DNA from: Calliopsis andreniformis
Lineage: Eukaryota; Arthropoda; Insecta; Hymenoptera; Andrenidae
Length of the DNA: 64,000 nt
Reading direction: 5' to 3'
NCBI RefSeq assembly: GCF_051401765.1
Contig: NW_027480504.1
Location: forward strand, 1,240,001-1,304,000
The notes beneath the pieces are model-generated. The model did no database searches. It was not told the DNA's origin and saw nothing but the letters and a program-made list of their open reading frames with translations. The translations under genes were made by a program, and so were the position numbers. This document shows, one piece after another, positions 1-12,946 of this stretch (the stretch's first letter is position 1; every line of letters begins with the position of its first letter).

Positions 1-1088
1 AATCTGCAATCCTCAATCCTCAATCCTCAATCCTCAATCCTCATTCTTCAATCCTCAATGCCCAGTCCTCAATCTTCAATCCTCAATCCTCAATCCTCAA
101 TTCTCAATCCTGAATCCTCAGTCCGCAATTCACAATCCTCAATCCTCAAATCTCAATCGTCAATCGTCAGCCCTCGTCCACAATCCTCAACACTCAATCC
201 TCAATCCTCAATATTCAATCATCAATACTCAATCTTCAATCCTCAAACCTCAATCTTCAATCCTCAATCCTCAATTCTCAGTCCTCAATACTCAATCCTC
301 AATCGTCTATCCTCAATCCCAAATCCTCAATCTTCAATCCTCGATCCTCAATCCTCAATCCTCAATCCTCAATCTTCAATCCTCAATACTCAATCTTCCA
401 TCCTCAATCCTCAATCCTCAATCCTCAATGCTCAATCCTCAATCCTCAATCCTCAACCATCAATCTTCAATCCTCAATACTCAATCTGCAATCCTCAATC
501 CTCAATCCTCAATCCTCAATCCTCATTCTTCAATCCCCAATGCCCAGTCCTCAATCTTCAATCCTCAATCCTCAATCCTCAATTCTCAATCCTCAATCCT
601 CAATCATCAATACTCAATCTTCAATCCTCAATCCTCAATCCTCAATCCTCAATACTGAATTCTCAAACCTCAATACTCTATCCTCAGTCCTCAATCCTCA
701 TTCTTCAATCCTCAATACCCAAAACTCAATCTTCAATCCTCAATCCTCAATCCTCAATTCTCAATCCTCAATACTCAATCTCCAATCCTCAATACTTAAT
801 CTCCAATCCTCAAACCTCAGTCCTCAAACCTCAATCCTCAGTCCCCAATCCTCAATCTTCAACGCTCAATCCTCAATCCTCAATCCTCGATCCTCAGTCC
901 TCAATCCTCAATCCTCAATCCTCAATCCTCAATCTTCAATCCTCAATACTCAATCTCCAATCCTCAAACCTCAGTCCTCAAACCTCAATTCTGAATCCTC
1001 AAATCTCAATTCTGAATCCTCAGTCCTGAACCCTCAATCTTCAGCTCTCAGTCCTCAACAATCAATTGTCAATTCTCAATCCTCAATA

Positions 1089-1178
1089 GAATATACTCAA
1101 TTCACAGTTTTCAATACACAGTACTCAATCTGCAATCTTCAAATCTCTATCCACAAACATCAATTCTCATCACTCAAC
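1089..1178 (+). repeat. 90-bp diverged block, type A, copy 1
   Basis: It runs from GAATATACTC through TTCACAG and CTATCCACAAACATC to CACTCAAC. All of it can be cut into in-phase but diverged heptamers. A CAATTG palindrome lies upstream at 1,063-1,068. It opens an A-B-C-B' train, with the next block 259 bp downstream. Confidence 0.93.
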
Positions 1179-1347
1179 CCTCAACACTCAGTCCTCAATG
1201 TTCAATCCTCAATCCTCAATCCTCAATCATCAATCCTCAATCCTCAATCCTCAGTCCTCAAACCTTTATCCTGAATCCTCAATCCTGAATCCTCAATCTT
1301 CAGCCGTGAGTCCTCAACAATCAGTTGCCAATCCTCAATCCTCAATA

Positions 1348-1437
1348 GAATATCCTCAATTCACAGTTTTCAATAAACAATACTCAATCTGCAATCTTCA
1401 GATCTCTATCCACAAACATCAATTCTCATCACTCAAC
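1348..1437 (+). repeat. 90-bp diverged block, type B, copy 2
   Basis: It has the type B marks: GAATATCC, CAATAAACAA and AGATCT in place of AAATCT. It is preceded by the B-specific AGCCGTGAGTCC. Confidence 0.92.
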
Positions 1438-1899
1438 CCTGAATACTCAGTCCCAAATCCTCAATCTTCAATCCTCAATCCTCTATCCTCAATCCTCAAT
1501 CCTCAATCTTAATCTTCAATCCTCAATACTCAATCTTCCATCCTCAATCCTCAATCCTCAATCCTCAATCCTCAATCTTCAATCCACAATACTCAATCTT
1601 CAATCCTCAATCCTCAATTCTCAATCCTCAATCCTCAATCCTCAATCGTCAATCTTCAATCCTCAATACTCAATCTTCAATCCTCAATCCTCAATCCTCA
1701 ATCCTCAATCCTCAATCCTCATTCTTCAATCCTCAACCCTCAATCCTCTATCTTCAATCCTCAATCCTCAATCCTCAATCCTCAACCCTCAATCTTCAAT
1801 CCTCAGTCCTCAAACCTCAATTCTGAATCCCCTATCCTGAATCCTCAATCTTCAGCCCTCAGTCCTCTACAATCAGTTGTCAATCCTCAATCCTCGATA

Positions 1900-1988
1900 G
1901 AGTATCATCATTCACAGTTTTCATTACTTAATACTCAATCTGCTGTCTTCAAATCTCTATCCACAAACATCAATTCTCATCACTCAAC
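1900..1988 (+). repeat. 89-bp diverged block, type C, copy 3
   Basis: It starts GAGTATCATCATTC, one base shorter than most copies, and reads TTCATTACTTAATAC and CTGCTGTC. It lies 552 bp after the type B block. Confidence 0.91.
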
Positions 1989-2878
1989 ACTCAACACTCA
2001 GTCCCCAATCCTGAATATTCAATTCTCAATACTCAATCCACAATCCTCAACGTTCAATCCTCAATACTCAATCTTCAATGCTCATTCCTCAATCCTCAAT
2101 CCTCAATTCTCAATTCGCAATCGTCAATCTTCAATCGTCAATACTCAATCTTCAATCCTCAATCCTCAATCCTCGGTCCTCAATACTCGGTCCTCAATCC
2201 TCAACCGTCAATCTCCAATCCTGAATACTCAATCTTCAACCCTCAATCATCAATCCTCAGTCCTCAATCTTCAATCCTCAGTACTCAAACTGCAATCCTC
2301 AATCCTTAGTAGTCACTCCTCAATCCTCATTCTTCAATCCTCAATACCGAATCCTCAATCTTCAATCCTCAATACTCAATCCTCAATTCTCAATCCTCAA
2401 TCCTCAATCCTCAATCCTCAATCCACAATCCTCAATCGTCAATCTTCAATCCTCAATACTCAATCTTCAATACTCAATCCTCAATTCTCAATCCTCAATG
2501 CTCAATACTCAATCGTCAATCCTCAATCCCCAATCCTCAATCTTCAATCCTCAATCCTCAATCCTCAATCCTCAATCCTCGATCCTCAATCTTCAATCCT
2601 CAATACTCAATCTTCAATCCTCAATCCTCAATCCTCAATCCTCAATCCGCAATCCTCAGTCCTCAATCCTCAAACCTCAATCCTCAACCGTCAGTCCTCG
2701 TCCTCAATCCTCAACCCTCAATCCTCAATCCTCCCATCTTCAATCATCAATACTCAATCTTCAATCATCAATCCTCAATCCTCTGTCCTCAAACCTCAAT
2801 CCTGAATCCTCAATCCTGAATCCTCAATCTTCAGCCCTGAGTCCTCAACAATCAGTTGCCAATCCTCAATCCTCAATC

Positions 2879-2968
2879 GAATATCCTCAATTCACAGTTT
2901 TCAATACACAATACTCAATCTGCAATCTTCAGATCTCTATCCACAAACATCAATTCTCATCACTCAAC
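2879..2968 (+). repeat. 90-bp diverged block, type B', copy 4
   Basis: It begins CGAATATCC, keeps CAATACACAATAC, and has AGATCT. The left flank is AGCCCTGAGTCC. It closes the train that begins with copy 1. Confidence 0.92.
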
Positions 2969-3362
2969 CCTGAATACTCAGTCCCTAATCCTCAATCTTC
3001 AATCCCCAATCCTCAATCCTCAATCCTCAATCCTCAATCTTAATCTTCAATCCTCAATACACACTCTTCAATCCTCAATCCTCAATCCTCAATCCTCAAC
3101 TTTCAATCCTCAATACTCAATCTTCAATCCTCAATCCTCAATACTCAATCTTCCATCCTCAATCCTCAATCCTCAATCCTCAATGCTCAATCCTCAATCC
3201 TCCATCCTCAACCGTCAATCTTCAATCCTCAATACTCAATCTGCAATCCTCAATCCTCAATCCTCAATCCTCAATCCTCATTCTTCAATCCTCGATGCCC
3301 AATCCTCAATCTTCAATCCTCAATCCTCAATCCTCAATTCTCAATCCTCAATCCTCAATCCT

Positions 3363-3508
3363 CAGACCTCAAACATCAATACTCAACCCTCGGTCCTCGT
3401 CCTCAATCCACAACCCTCAATCCTCAATCCTCAGTCCTCTATCGTCAATCCTCAATCCTCAAACCTCAATCCTCAACCGTCAGTCCCCGTCGTCAATCCT
3501 CAAACATG
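3363..3508 (+). repeat. CCCCGTC module, full copy 1
   Basis: The module runs from CAGACCTCAAACATC through CTCGGTCCTCGTCC to CGTCAGTCCCCGTCG and CAAACATG. It is the part of the array with the most G on the + strand. It contains a 6-bp unit, TCGTCC, which shifts the heptamer phase by one base. Confidence 0.9.
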
Positions 3509-4165
3509 ATTCCTCAATCCTCAGACTTCAATCATCAATACTCAATCTTCAATCCTCAATCCTCAATCCTCAATCTTCAATCCTCAATACTCAATCTTCA
3601 ATCCTCAATCCTCAATCCTCAATCCTCAATCCTCAATCCTCAGTCCTCAATCCTCAAACCTCAATCCTCAACCGTCAGTCCTCGTCCTCAATCCTCAACC
3701 CTCAATCCTCAATCCTCCCATCTTCAATCATCAATACTCAATCCTCAATCCTCAATCTTCAATCCTCAACACTCAATCTTCCATCCTCAATCCTCAATCC
3801 TCAATCCTCAATGCTCAATCCTCAATCCTCAATCCTCAACCATCAATCTTCAATCCTCAATACTCAATCTGCAATCCTCAATCCTCAATCCTCAATCCTC
3901 AATCCTCATTCTTCAATTCTCAATGACCAGTCCTCAATCTTCAATCCACAATCCTCAATCCTCAACTCTCAATCCTCAATCCTCAATCATCAATACTCAA
4001 TCTTCAACCCTCAATCCTCAATCCTCAATCCTCAATACTGAATCCTCAAACCTCAATACTCTATCCTCAATGCTCAATCCTCATTCTTCAATCCTCAATA
4101 CCCAAAACTCAATATTCAATCCTCAATCCTCAATCCTCAATTCTCAATCCTCAATCCTCAATCCT

Positions 4166-4311
4166 CAGACCTCTAACATCAATACTCAACCCTCGGTCCT
4201 CGTCCTCAATCCACAACCCTCAATCCTCAATCCTCAGTCCTCTATCGTCAATCCTCAATCCTCAAACCTCAATCCTCAACCGTCAGTCCCCGTCGTCAAT
4301 CCTCAAACATG
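4166..4311 (+). repeat. CCCCGTC module, full copy 2
   Basis: Same module 803 bp after copy 1, with CAGACCTCTAACATC in place of CAGACCTCAAACATC. That CTCTAACATC form is shared with the copies at 8,706 and 15,401. Confidence 0.9.
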
Positions 4312-5088
4312 ATTCCTCAATCCTCAGACTTCAATCATCAATACTCAATCTTCAATCCTCAATCCTCAATCCTCATTCCTCAATCCTCAATCCTCATTCT
4401 TCAATCCTCATTCTTCAATCCTCAACAACCAATCTTCAATCTTCAATCCTCAATCCTCAACTCTCAATCCTCAATCCTCAGTCCTCAGCCCACAGACCTC
4501 AATCCTCAACCCTCAGCCCTCATCCTCAATCCTCAATTCTCAAACTTCAATCCTCAATCCTCAATCCTCAATTCTCAATCCTCAATCCTCAGTCCTCAGT
4601 CCTCAAACCTCTACCCTCAACCCTCAGCCCTCATCCTCAATCCTCAATCCTCAATCCTCAATCCTCAGTCCTCAATCCACAATCCTCAATCCTCAAACCT
4701 CAATCGTCAATCGTCAGCCCTCGTCCTCAATCCTCAATCCTCAATATTCAATCATCAATACTCAATCTTCAATCCTCAATCCTCAATCTTCAATCCTCAA
4801 TCCTCAATCCTCAATCCTCAATCCTCAATCCTCAACTTTCAATCCTCAATCCTCAACTCTCAATCCTCAATCCTCAGTCCTCAGTCCACAAACCTCAATC
4901 CTCAACCCTCAGCCCTCATCCTCAATCCTCAATTCTCAAACTTCAATCCTCAATCCTCAATCCTCAATTCTCAATCCTCAATCCTCAGTCCTCAGTCCTC
5001 AAACCTCAATCCTGAATCCTCAATCCTGAATCCTCAATCTTCAGCCCTGAGTCCTCAACAATCAGTTGCCAATCCTCAATCCTCAATC

Positions 5089-5178
5089 GAATATCCTCAA
5101 TTCACAGTTTTCAATACACAATACTCAATCTGCAATCTTCAGATCTCTATCCACAAACATCAATTCTCATAACTCAAC
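5089..5178 (+). repeat. 90-bp diverged block, type B', copy 5
   Basis: It is like copy 4 but ends CATAACTCAAC instead of CATCACTCAAC, a private substitution. Confidence 0.92.
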
Positions 5179-5370
5179 CCTGAATACTCAGTCCCTAATC
5201 CTCAATCTTCAATCCCCAATCCTCGATCCTCTATCCTCAATACTCAATCCTCAATCTTAATCTTCAATCCTCAATACTCAATCTTCAATCCTCAATCCTC
5301 AATCCTCAATCCTCAATCCTCAATCTTCAATACACAATACTCAATCTTCAATCCTCAATCCTGAATTCTC

Positions 5371-5440
5371 AATCCTCAATCCTCAATCCTCAATCCTCAA
5401 TCCTCAATCCTCAATCCTCAATCCTCAATCCTCAATCCTC
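5371..5440 (+). repeat. Longest pure heptamer run noticed, (AATCCTC)x10
   Basis: Ten consecutive perfect units. Most pure runs elsewhere in the window are two to seven units. The related sequence before CAACTTTCAATCC at about 3,080 has only a few pure units. Confidence 0.85.
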
Positions 5441-6668
5441 AACTTTCAATCCTCAATACTCAATCTTCAATCCTCAATCCTCAATACTCAATCTTCCATC
5501 CTCAATCCTCAATCCTCAATCCTCAATGCTCAATCCTCAATCCTCAATCCTCAACCATCAATCTTCAATCCTCAATACTCAATCTGCAATCCTCAATCCT
5601 CAATCCTCAATCCTCAATCCTCATTCTTCAATCCTCAATGCCCAGTCCTCAATCTTCAATCCTCAATCCTCAATCCTCAATTCTCAATCCTGAATCCTCA
5701 GTCCGCAATCCACAATCCTCAATCCTCAAATCTCAATCGTCAATCGTCAGCCCTCGTCCACAATCCTCAACACTCAATCCTCAATCCTCAATATTCAATC
5801 ATCAATACTCAATCTTCAATCCTCAAACCTCAATCTTCAATCCTCAATCCTCAATTCTCAGTCCTCAATACTCAATCCTCAATCGTCTATCCTCAATCCC
5901 AAATCCTCAATCTTCAATCCTCGATCCTCAATCCTCAATCCTCAATCCTCAATCTTCAATCCTCAATACTCAATCTTCCATCCTCAATCCTCAATCCTCA
6001 ATCCTCAATGCTCAATCCTCAATCCTCAATCCTCAACCATCAATCTTCAATCCTCAATACTCAATCTGCAATCCTCAATCCTCAATCCTCAATCCTCAAT
6101 CCTCATTCTTCAATCCCCAATGCCCAGTCCTCAATCTTCAATCCTCAATCCTCAATCCTCAATTCTCAATCCTCAATCCTCAATCATCAATACTCAATCT
6201 TCAATCCTCAATCCTCAATCCTCAATCCTCAATACTGAATTCTCAAACCTCAATACTCTATCCTCAGTCCTCAATCCTCATTCTTCAATCCTCAATACCC
6301 AAAACTCAATCTTCAATCCTCAATCCTCAATCCTCAATTCTCAATCCTCAATACTCAATCTCCAATCCTCAATACTTAATCTCCAATCCTCAAACCTCAG
6401 TCCTCAAACCTCAATCCTCAGTCCCCAGTCCTCAATCTTCAACGCTCAATCCTCAATCCTCAATCCTCGATCCTCAGTCCTCAATCCTCAATCCTCAATC
6501 CTCAATCCTCAATCTTCAATCCTCAATACTCAATCTCCAATCCTCAAACCTCAGTCCTCAAACCTCAATTCTGAATCCTCAAATCTCAATTCTGAATCCT
6601 CAGTCCTGAACCCTCAATCTTCAGCTCTCAGTCCTCAACAATCAATTGTCAATTCTCAATCCTCAATA

Positions 6669-6758
6669 GAATATACTCAATTCACAGTTTTCAATACACA
6701 GTACTCAATCTGCAATCTTCAAATCTCTATCCACAAACATCAATTCTCATCACTCAAC
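6669..6758 (+). repeat. 90-bp diverged block, type A, copy 6
   Basis: Counterpart of copy 1 at exactly +5,580, with the same upstream CAATTG. Confidence 0.93.
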
Positions 6759-6927
6759 CCTCAACACTCAGTCCTCAATGTTCAATCCTCAATCCTCAAT
6801 CCTCAATCATCAATCCTCAATCCTCAATCCTCAGTCCTCAAACCTTTATCCTGAATCCTCAATCCTGAATCCTCAATCTTCAGCCGTGAGTCCTCAACAA
6901 TCAGTTGCCAATCCTCAATCCTCAATA

Positions 6928-7017
6928 GAATATCCTCAATTCACAGTTTTCAATAAACAATACTCAATCTGCAATCTTCAGATCTCTATCCACAAACATC
7001 AATTCTCATCACTCAAC
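6928..7017 (+). repeat. 90-bp diverged block, type B, copy 7
   Basis: Counterpart of copy 2 at +5,580, with CAATAAACAA and AGATCT. Confidence 0.92.
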
Positions 7018-7479
7018 CCTGAATACTCAGTCCCAAATCCTCAATCTTCAATCCTCAATCCTCTATCCTCAATCCTCAATCCTCAATCTTAATCTTCAAT
7101 CCTCAATACTCAATCTTCCATCCTCAATCCTCAATCCTCAATCCTCAATCCTCAATCTTCAATCCACAATACTCAATCTTCAATCCTCAATCCTCAATTC
7201 TCAATCCTCAATCCTCAATCCTCAATCGTCAATCTTCAATCCTCAATACTCAATCTTCAATCCTCAATCCTCAATCCTCAATCCTCAATCCTCAATCCTC
7301 ATTCTTCAATCCTCAACCTTCAATCCTCTATCTTCAATCCTCAATCCTCAATCCTCAATCCTCAACCCTCAATCTTCAATCCTCAGTCCTCAAACCTCAA
7401 TTCTGAATCCCCTATCCTGAATCCTCAATCTTCAGCCCTCAGTCCTCTACAATCAGTTGTCAATCCTCAATCCTCGATA

Positions 7480-7568
7480 GAGTATCATCATTCACAGTTT
7501 TCATTACTTAATACTCAATCTGCTATCTTCAAATCTCTATCCACAAACATCAATTCTCATCACTCAAC
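7480..7568 (+). repeat. 89-bp diverged block, type C, copy 8
   Basis: Counterpart of copy 3 at +5,580, but it reads CTGCTATC where copy 3 reads CTGCTGTC. No block follows for about 5.1 kb. Confidence 0.91.
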
Positions 7569-8210
7569 ACTCAACACTCAGTCCCCAATCCTGAATATTC
7601 AATTCTCAATACTCAATCCACAATCCTCAACGTTCAATCCTCAATACTCAATCTTCAATGCTCATTCCTCAATCCTCAATCCTCAATTCTCAATCCGCAA
7701 TCGTCAATCTTCAATCGTCAATACTCAATCTTCAATCCTCAATCCTCAATCCTCGGTCCTCAATACTCGGTCCTCAATCCTCAACCGTCAATCTCCAATC
7801 CTGAATACTCAATCTTCAACCCTCAATCATCAATCCTCAGTCCTCAATCTTCAATCCTCAGTACTCAAACTGCAATCCTCAATCCTTAGTAGTCACTCCT
7901 CAATCCTCATTCTTCAATCCTCAATACCGAATCCTCAATCTTCAATCCTCAATACTCAATCCTCAATTCTCAATCCTCAATCCTCAATCCTCAATCCTCA
8001 ATCCACAATCCTCAATCGTCAATCTTCAATCCTCAATACTCAATCTTCAATACTCAATCCTCAATTCTCAATCCTCAATGCTCAATACTCAATCGTCAAT
8101 CCTCAATCCCCAATCCTCAATCTTCAATCCTCAATCCTCAATCCTCAATCCTCAATCCTCGATCCTCAATCTTCAATCCTCAATACTCAATCTTCAATCC
8201 TCAATCCTCA

Positions 8211-8851
8211 AACCTCAATCCTCAACCGTCAGTCCTCGTCCTCAATCCTCAACCCTCAATCCTCAATCCTCCCATCTTCAATCATCAATACTCAATCCTC
8301 AATCCTCAATCTTCAATCCTCAACACTCAATCTTCCATCCTCAATCCTCAATCCTCAATCCTCAATGCTCAATCCTCAATCCTCAATCCTCAACCATCAA
8401 TCTTCAATCCTCAATACTCAATCTGCAATCCTCAATCCTCAATCCTCATTCTTCAATTCTCAATGACCAGTCCTCAATCTTCAATCCACAATCCTCAATC
8501 CTCAACTCTCAATCCTCAATCCTCAATCATCAATACTCAATCTTCAACCCTCAATCCTCAATCCTCAATCCTCAATACTGAATCCTCAAACCTCAATACT
8601 CTATCCTCAATGCTCGATCCTCATTCTTCAATCCTCAATACCCAAAACTCAATCCTCAATCCTCAATCCTCAATCCTCAATTCTCAATCCTCAATCCTCA
8701 ATCCGCAGACCTCTAACATCAATACTCAACCCTCGGTCCTCGTCCTCAATCCACAACCCTCAATCCTCAATCCTCAGTCCTCTATCGTCAATCCTCAATC
8801 CTCAAACCTCAATCCTCAACCGTCAGTCCCCGTCGTCAATCCTCAAACATG
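8211..8851 (+). repeat. Copy of about 3,650-4,312 (offset 4,540)
   Basis: It includes the distinctive CAATGACCAG at 8,461 (also at 3,921), the CCTCCCATC landmark and a CCCCGTC module. It is shorter by two heptamers near 8,440 than the related stretch near 15,120. Confidence 0.88.
8706..8851 (+). repeat. CCCCGTC module, full copy 3
   Basis: It starts CGCAGACCTCTAACATC (a private G in the unit before it) and ends CGTCGTCAATCC, CAAACATG. Confidence 0.9.
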
Positions 8852-11022
8852 ATTCCTCAATCCTCAGACTTCAATCATCAATACTCAATCTTCAATCCTC
8901 AATCCTCAATCCTCATTCCTCAATCCTCAATCCTCATTCTTCAATCCTCATTCTTCAATCCTCAACACCCAATCTTCAATCTTCAATCCTCAATCCTCAA
9001 CTCTCAATCCTCAATCCTCAGTCCTCAGTCCACAGACCTCAATCCTCAACCCTCAGCCCTCATCCTCAATCCTCAATTCTCAAACTTCAATCCTCAATCC
9101 TCAATCCTCAATTCTCAATCCTCAATCCTCAGTCCTCAGTCCTCAAACCTCTACCCTCAACCCTCAGCCCTCATCCTCAATCCTCAATCCTCAATCCTCA
9201 ATCCTCAGTCCTCAATCCACAATCCTCAATCCTCAAACCTCAATCGTCAATCGTCAGCCCTCGTCCTCAATCCTCAACACTCAATCCTCAATCCTCAATA
9301 TTCAATCATCAATACTCAATCTTCAATCCTCAATCCTCAATCTTCAATCCTCAATCCTCAATCCTCAATCCTCAATCCTCAATCCTCAACTTTCAATCCT
9401 CAATACTCAATCTCCAATCCTCAATCCTCAATACTCAATCTTCCATCCTCAATGCTCAATCCTCAATCCTCAATGCTCAATCCTCAATCCTCAACCATCA
9501 ATCTTCAATCCTCAATACTCAATCTGCAATCCTCAATCCTCAATCCTCAATCCTCAATCCTCATTCTTCAATCCTCAATGCCCAGTCCTCAATCTTCAAT
9601 CCTCAATCCTCAATCCTCAATTCTCAATCCTGAATCCTCAGTCCGCAATCCACAATCCTCAATCCTCAAACCTCAATCGTCAATCGTCAGCCCTCGTCCT
9701 CAATCCTCAACACTCAATCCTCAATCCTCAATATTCAATCATCAATACTCAATCTTCAATCCTCAAACCTCAATCTTCAATCCTCAATCCTCAATTCTCA
9801 GTCCTCAATACTCAATCCTCCATCGCCAATCCTCAATCCCAAATCCTCAATCTTCAATCCTCGATCCTCAATCCTCAATCCTCAATACTCAATCTTCAAT
9901 CCTCAATACTCAATCTTCCATCCTCAATCCTCAATCCTCAATCCTCAATGCTCAATCCTCAATCCTCAATCCTCAACCATCAATCTTCAATCCTCAATAC
10001 TCAATCTGCAATCCTCAATCCTCAATCCTCAATCCTCAATCCTCATTCTTCAATCCCCAATGCCCAGTCCTCAATCTTCAATCCTCAATCCTCAATCCTC
10101 AATTCTCAATCCTCAATCCTCAATCATCAATACTCAATCTTCAATCCTCAATCCTCACTCCTCAATCCTCAATACTGAATTCTCAAACCTCAATACTCTA
10201 TCCTCAGTCCTCAATCCTCATTCTTCAATCCTCAATACCCAAAACTCAATCTTCAATCCTCAATCCTCAACCCTCAACTCTCAATCCTCAATACTCAATC
10301 TCCAATCCTCAATACTCAATCTCCAATCCTCAAACCTCAGTCCTCAAACCTCAATCCTCAGTCCCCAATCCTCAATCTTCAACCCTCAATCCTCAATCCT
10401 CAATCCTCGATCCTCAGTCCTCAATCCTCAATCCTCAATCCTCAATCCTCAATCTTCAATCCTCAATACTCAATCTTCAATCCTCAATCCTCAATCCTCA
10501 ATTCTCAATCCTGAATCCTCAGTCCTCAATCCACAATCCTCAATCCTCAAACCTCAATCGTCAATCGTCAGCCCTCGTCCTCAATCCTCAACACTCAATC
10601 CTCAATCCTCTATCTTCAATCCTGAACACTCAATCTTCCATCCTCAATCCTCAATCCTCAATCCTCAATGCTCAATCCTCAATCCTCAATCCTCAACCAT
10701 CAATCTTCAATCCTCAATACTCAATCTGCAATCCTCAATCCTCAATCCTCAATCCTCAATCCTCATTCTTCAATCCTCAATGCCCAGTCCTCAATCTTCA
10801 ATCCACAATCCTCAATCCTCAACTCTCAATCCTCAATCCTCAATCATCAATACTCAATCTTCAACCCTCAATCCTGAATCCTCAATCCTCAATACTGAAT
10901 CCTCAAACCTCAATTCTCTATCCTCAATGCTCAATCCTCATTCTTCAATCCTCAATACCCAAAACTCAATCCTCAATCCTCAATCCTCAATCCTCAATTC
11001 TCAATCCTCAATCCTCAATCCT

Positions 11023-11168
11023 CAGACCTCAAACATCAATACTCAACCGTCGGTCCTCGTCCTCAATCCACAACCCTCAATCCTCAATCCTCAGTCCTCT
11101 ATCGTCAATCCTCAATCCTCAAACCTCAATCCTCAACCGTCAGTCCCCGTCGTCAATCCTCAAACATG
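11023..11168 (+). repeat. CCCCGTC module, full copy 4
   Basis: It reads CAACCGTCGGTCCTCG where most copies read CAACCCTCGGTCCTCG. That change is shared only with the copy at 17,718. Confidence 0.9.
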
Positions 11169-12687
11169 ATTCCTCAATCCTCAGACTTCAATCATCAATA
11201 CTCAATCTTCAATCCTCAATCCTCAATCCTCATTCCTCAATCCTCAATCCTCATTCTTCAATCCTCATTCTTCAATCCTCAACTCTCAATCCTCAATCCT
11301 CAGTCCTCAGTCCACAAACCTCAATCCTCAACACTCAGCCCTCATCCTCAATCCTCAATTCTCAAACTTCAATCCTCAATCCTCAATCCTCAATTCTCAA
11401 TCCTCAATCCTCAGTCCTCAGTCCTCAAACCTCTACCCTCAACCCTCAGCCCTCATCCTCAATCCTCAATCCTCAATCATCAATCCTCAGTCCTCAATCC
11501 ACAATCCTCAATCCTCAAACCTCAATCGTCAATCGTCAGCCCTCGTCCTCAATCCTCAACACTCAATCCTCAATCCTCAATATTCAATCATCAATACTCA
11601 ATCTTCAACCCTCAATCCTCAATCCTCAATCCTCAATCCTCATTCTTCAATCCTCAATGCCCAGTCCTCAATCTTCAATCCTCAATCCTCAATCCTCAAT
11701 TCTCGATCCTGAATCCTCAGTCCGCAATCCACAATCCTCAATCCTCAAACCTCAATCGTCAATCGTCAGCCCTCGTCCACAATCCTCAACACTCAATCCT
11801 CAATCCTCAATATTCAATCATCAATACTCAATCTTCAATCCTCAAACCTCAATCTTCAATCCTCAATCCTCAATTCTCAGTCCTCAATACTCAATCCTCA
11901 ATCGTCAATCCTCAATCCCAAATCCTCAATCTTCAATCCTGGATCCTCAATCCTCAATCCTCAATCCTCAATCTTCAATCCTCAATACTCAATCTTCCAT
12001 CCTCAATCCTCAATCCTCAATCCTCAATGCTCAATCCTCAATCCTCAATCCTCAACCATCAATCTTCAATCCTCAATACTCAATCTGCAATCCTCAATCC
12101 TCAATCCTCAATCCTCAATCCTCATTCTTCAATCCCCAATGCCCAGTCCTCAATCTTCAATCCTCAATCCTCAATCCTCAATTCTCAATCCTCAATCCTC
12201 AATCATCAATACTCAATCTTCAATCCTCAATCCTCAATCCTCAATCCTCAATACTGAATTCTCAAACCTCAATACTCTATCCTCAGTCCTCAATCCTCAT
12301 TCTTCAATCCTCAATACCCAAAACTCAATCTTCAATCCTCAATCCTCAATCCTCAATTCTCAATCCTCAATACTCAATCTCCAATCCTCAATACTTAATC
12401 TCCAATCCTCAAACCTCAGTCCTCAAACCTCAATCCTCAGTCCCCAATCCTCAATCTACAACCCTCAATCCTCAATCCTCAATCCTCGATCCTCAGTCCT
12501 CAATCCTCAATCCTCTATCCTTCATCCTCAATCTTCAATCCTCAATACTCAATCTCCAATCCTCAAACCTCAGTCCTCAAACCTCAATTCTGAATCCTCA
12601 AATCTCAATTCTGAATCCTCAGTCCTGAACCCTCAATCTTCAGCTCTCAGTCCTCAACAATCAATTGTCAATTCTCAATCCTCAATA

Positions 12688-12777
12688 GAATATACTCAAT
12701 TCACAGTTTTCAATACACAGTACTCAATCTGCAATCTTCAAATCTCTATCCACAAACATCAATTCTCATCACTCAAC
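12688..12777 (+). repeat. 90-bp diverged block, type A, copy 9
   Basis: Type A with upstream CAATTG. It lies 259 bp before a type B block and opens the third A-B-C-B' train. Confidence 0.93.
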
Positions 12778-12946
12778 CCTCAACACTCAGTCCTCAATGT
12801 TCAATCCTCAATCCTCAATCCTCAATCATCAATCCTCAATCCTCAATCCTCAGTCCTCAAACCTTTATCCTGAATCCTCAATCCTGAATCCTCAATCTTC
12901 AGCCGTGAGTCCTCAACAATCAGTTGCCAATCCTCAATCCTCAATA

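Larger units (their letters stand above)
1..2630 (+). repeat. 2.6-kb segment, copy 1 (offset 5,580)
   Basis: This stretch matches 5,581-8,210 base for base apart from about five substitutions that I saw (for example AATTCACAATCC at about 129 against AATCCACAATCC, and CTGCTGTC at about 1,954 against CTGCTATC). It carries blocks of types A, B and C at 1,089, 1,348 and 1,900. The first 1.47 kb also recurs at about 11,615 and 18,310. The left end is cut by the window edge. Confidence 0.93.
2631..5580. repeat. Spacer between the 2.6-kb copies, with two B' blocks
   Basis: Heptamer satellite holding B' blocks at 2,879 and 5,089 and two CCCCGTC modules 803 bp apart (3,363 and 4,166). About 2,640-3,700 recurs at about 13,830-15,030, in part at offset 11,320 with an extra insert near 14,320-14,430. 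About 3,650-4,312 recurs at 8,210-8,851 (offset 4,540). It ends in an unusually pure run at 5,371-5,440. Confidence 0.88.
5581..8210 (+). repeat. 2.6-kb segment, copy 2 (offset 5,580)
   Basis: Duplicate of 1-2,630. At about 8,210 the match ends with loss of 42 bp (six units) relative to the first copy. The sequence then continues as a copy of about 3,650-4,312. Confidence 0.93.

Noticed and set aside
1063..1068. CAATTG palindrome upstream of type A blocks as an operator or E-box
   Set aside because: It is a one-base variant of CAGTTG in the other copies, and it is inherited by duplication. No gene is nearby to regulate.
1147..1160. CTATCCACA in each block resembles the bacterial DnaA box TTATCCACA
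   Set aside because: One mismatch to a 9-mer in a C/A/T-only satellite is expected by chance. All copies descend from one block, and nothing else suggests a bacterial origin.
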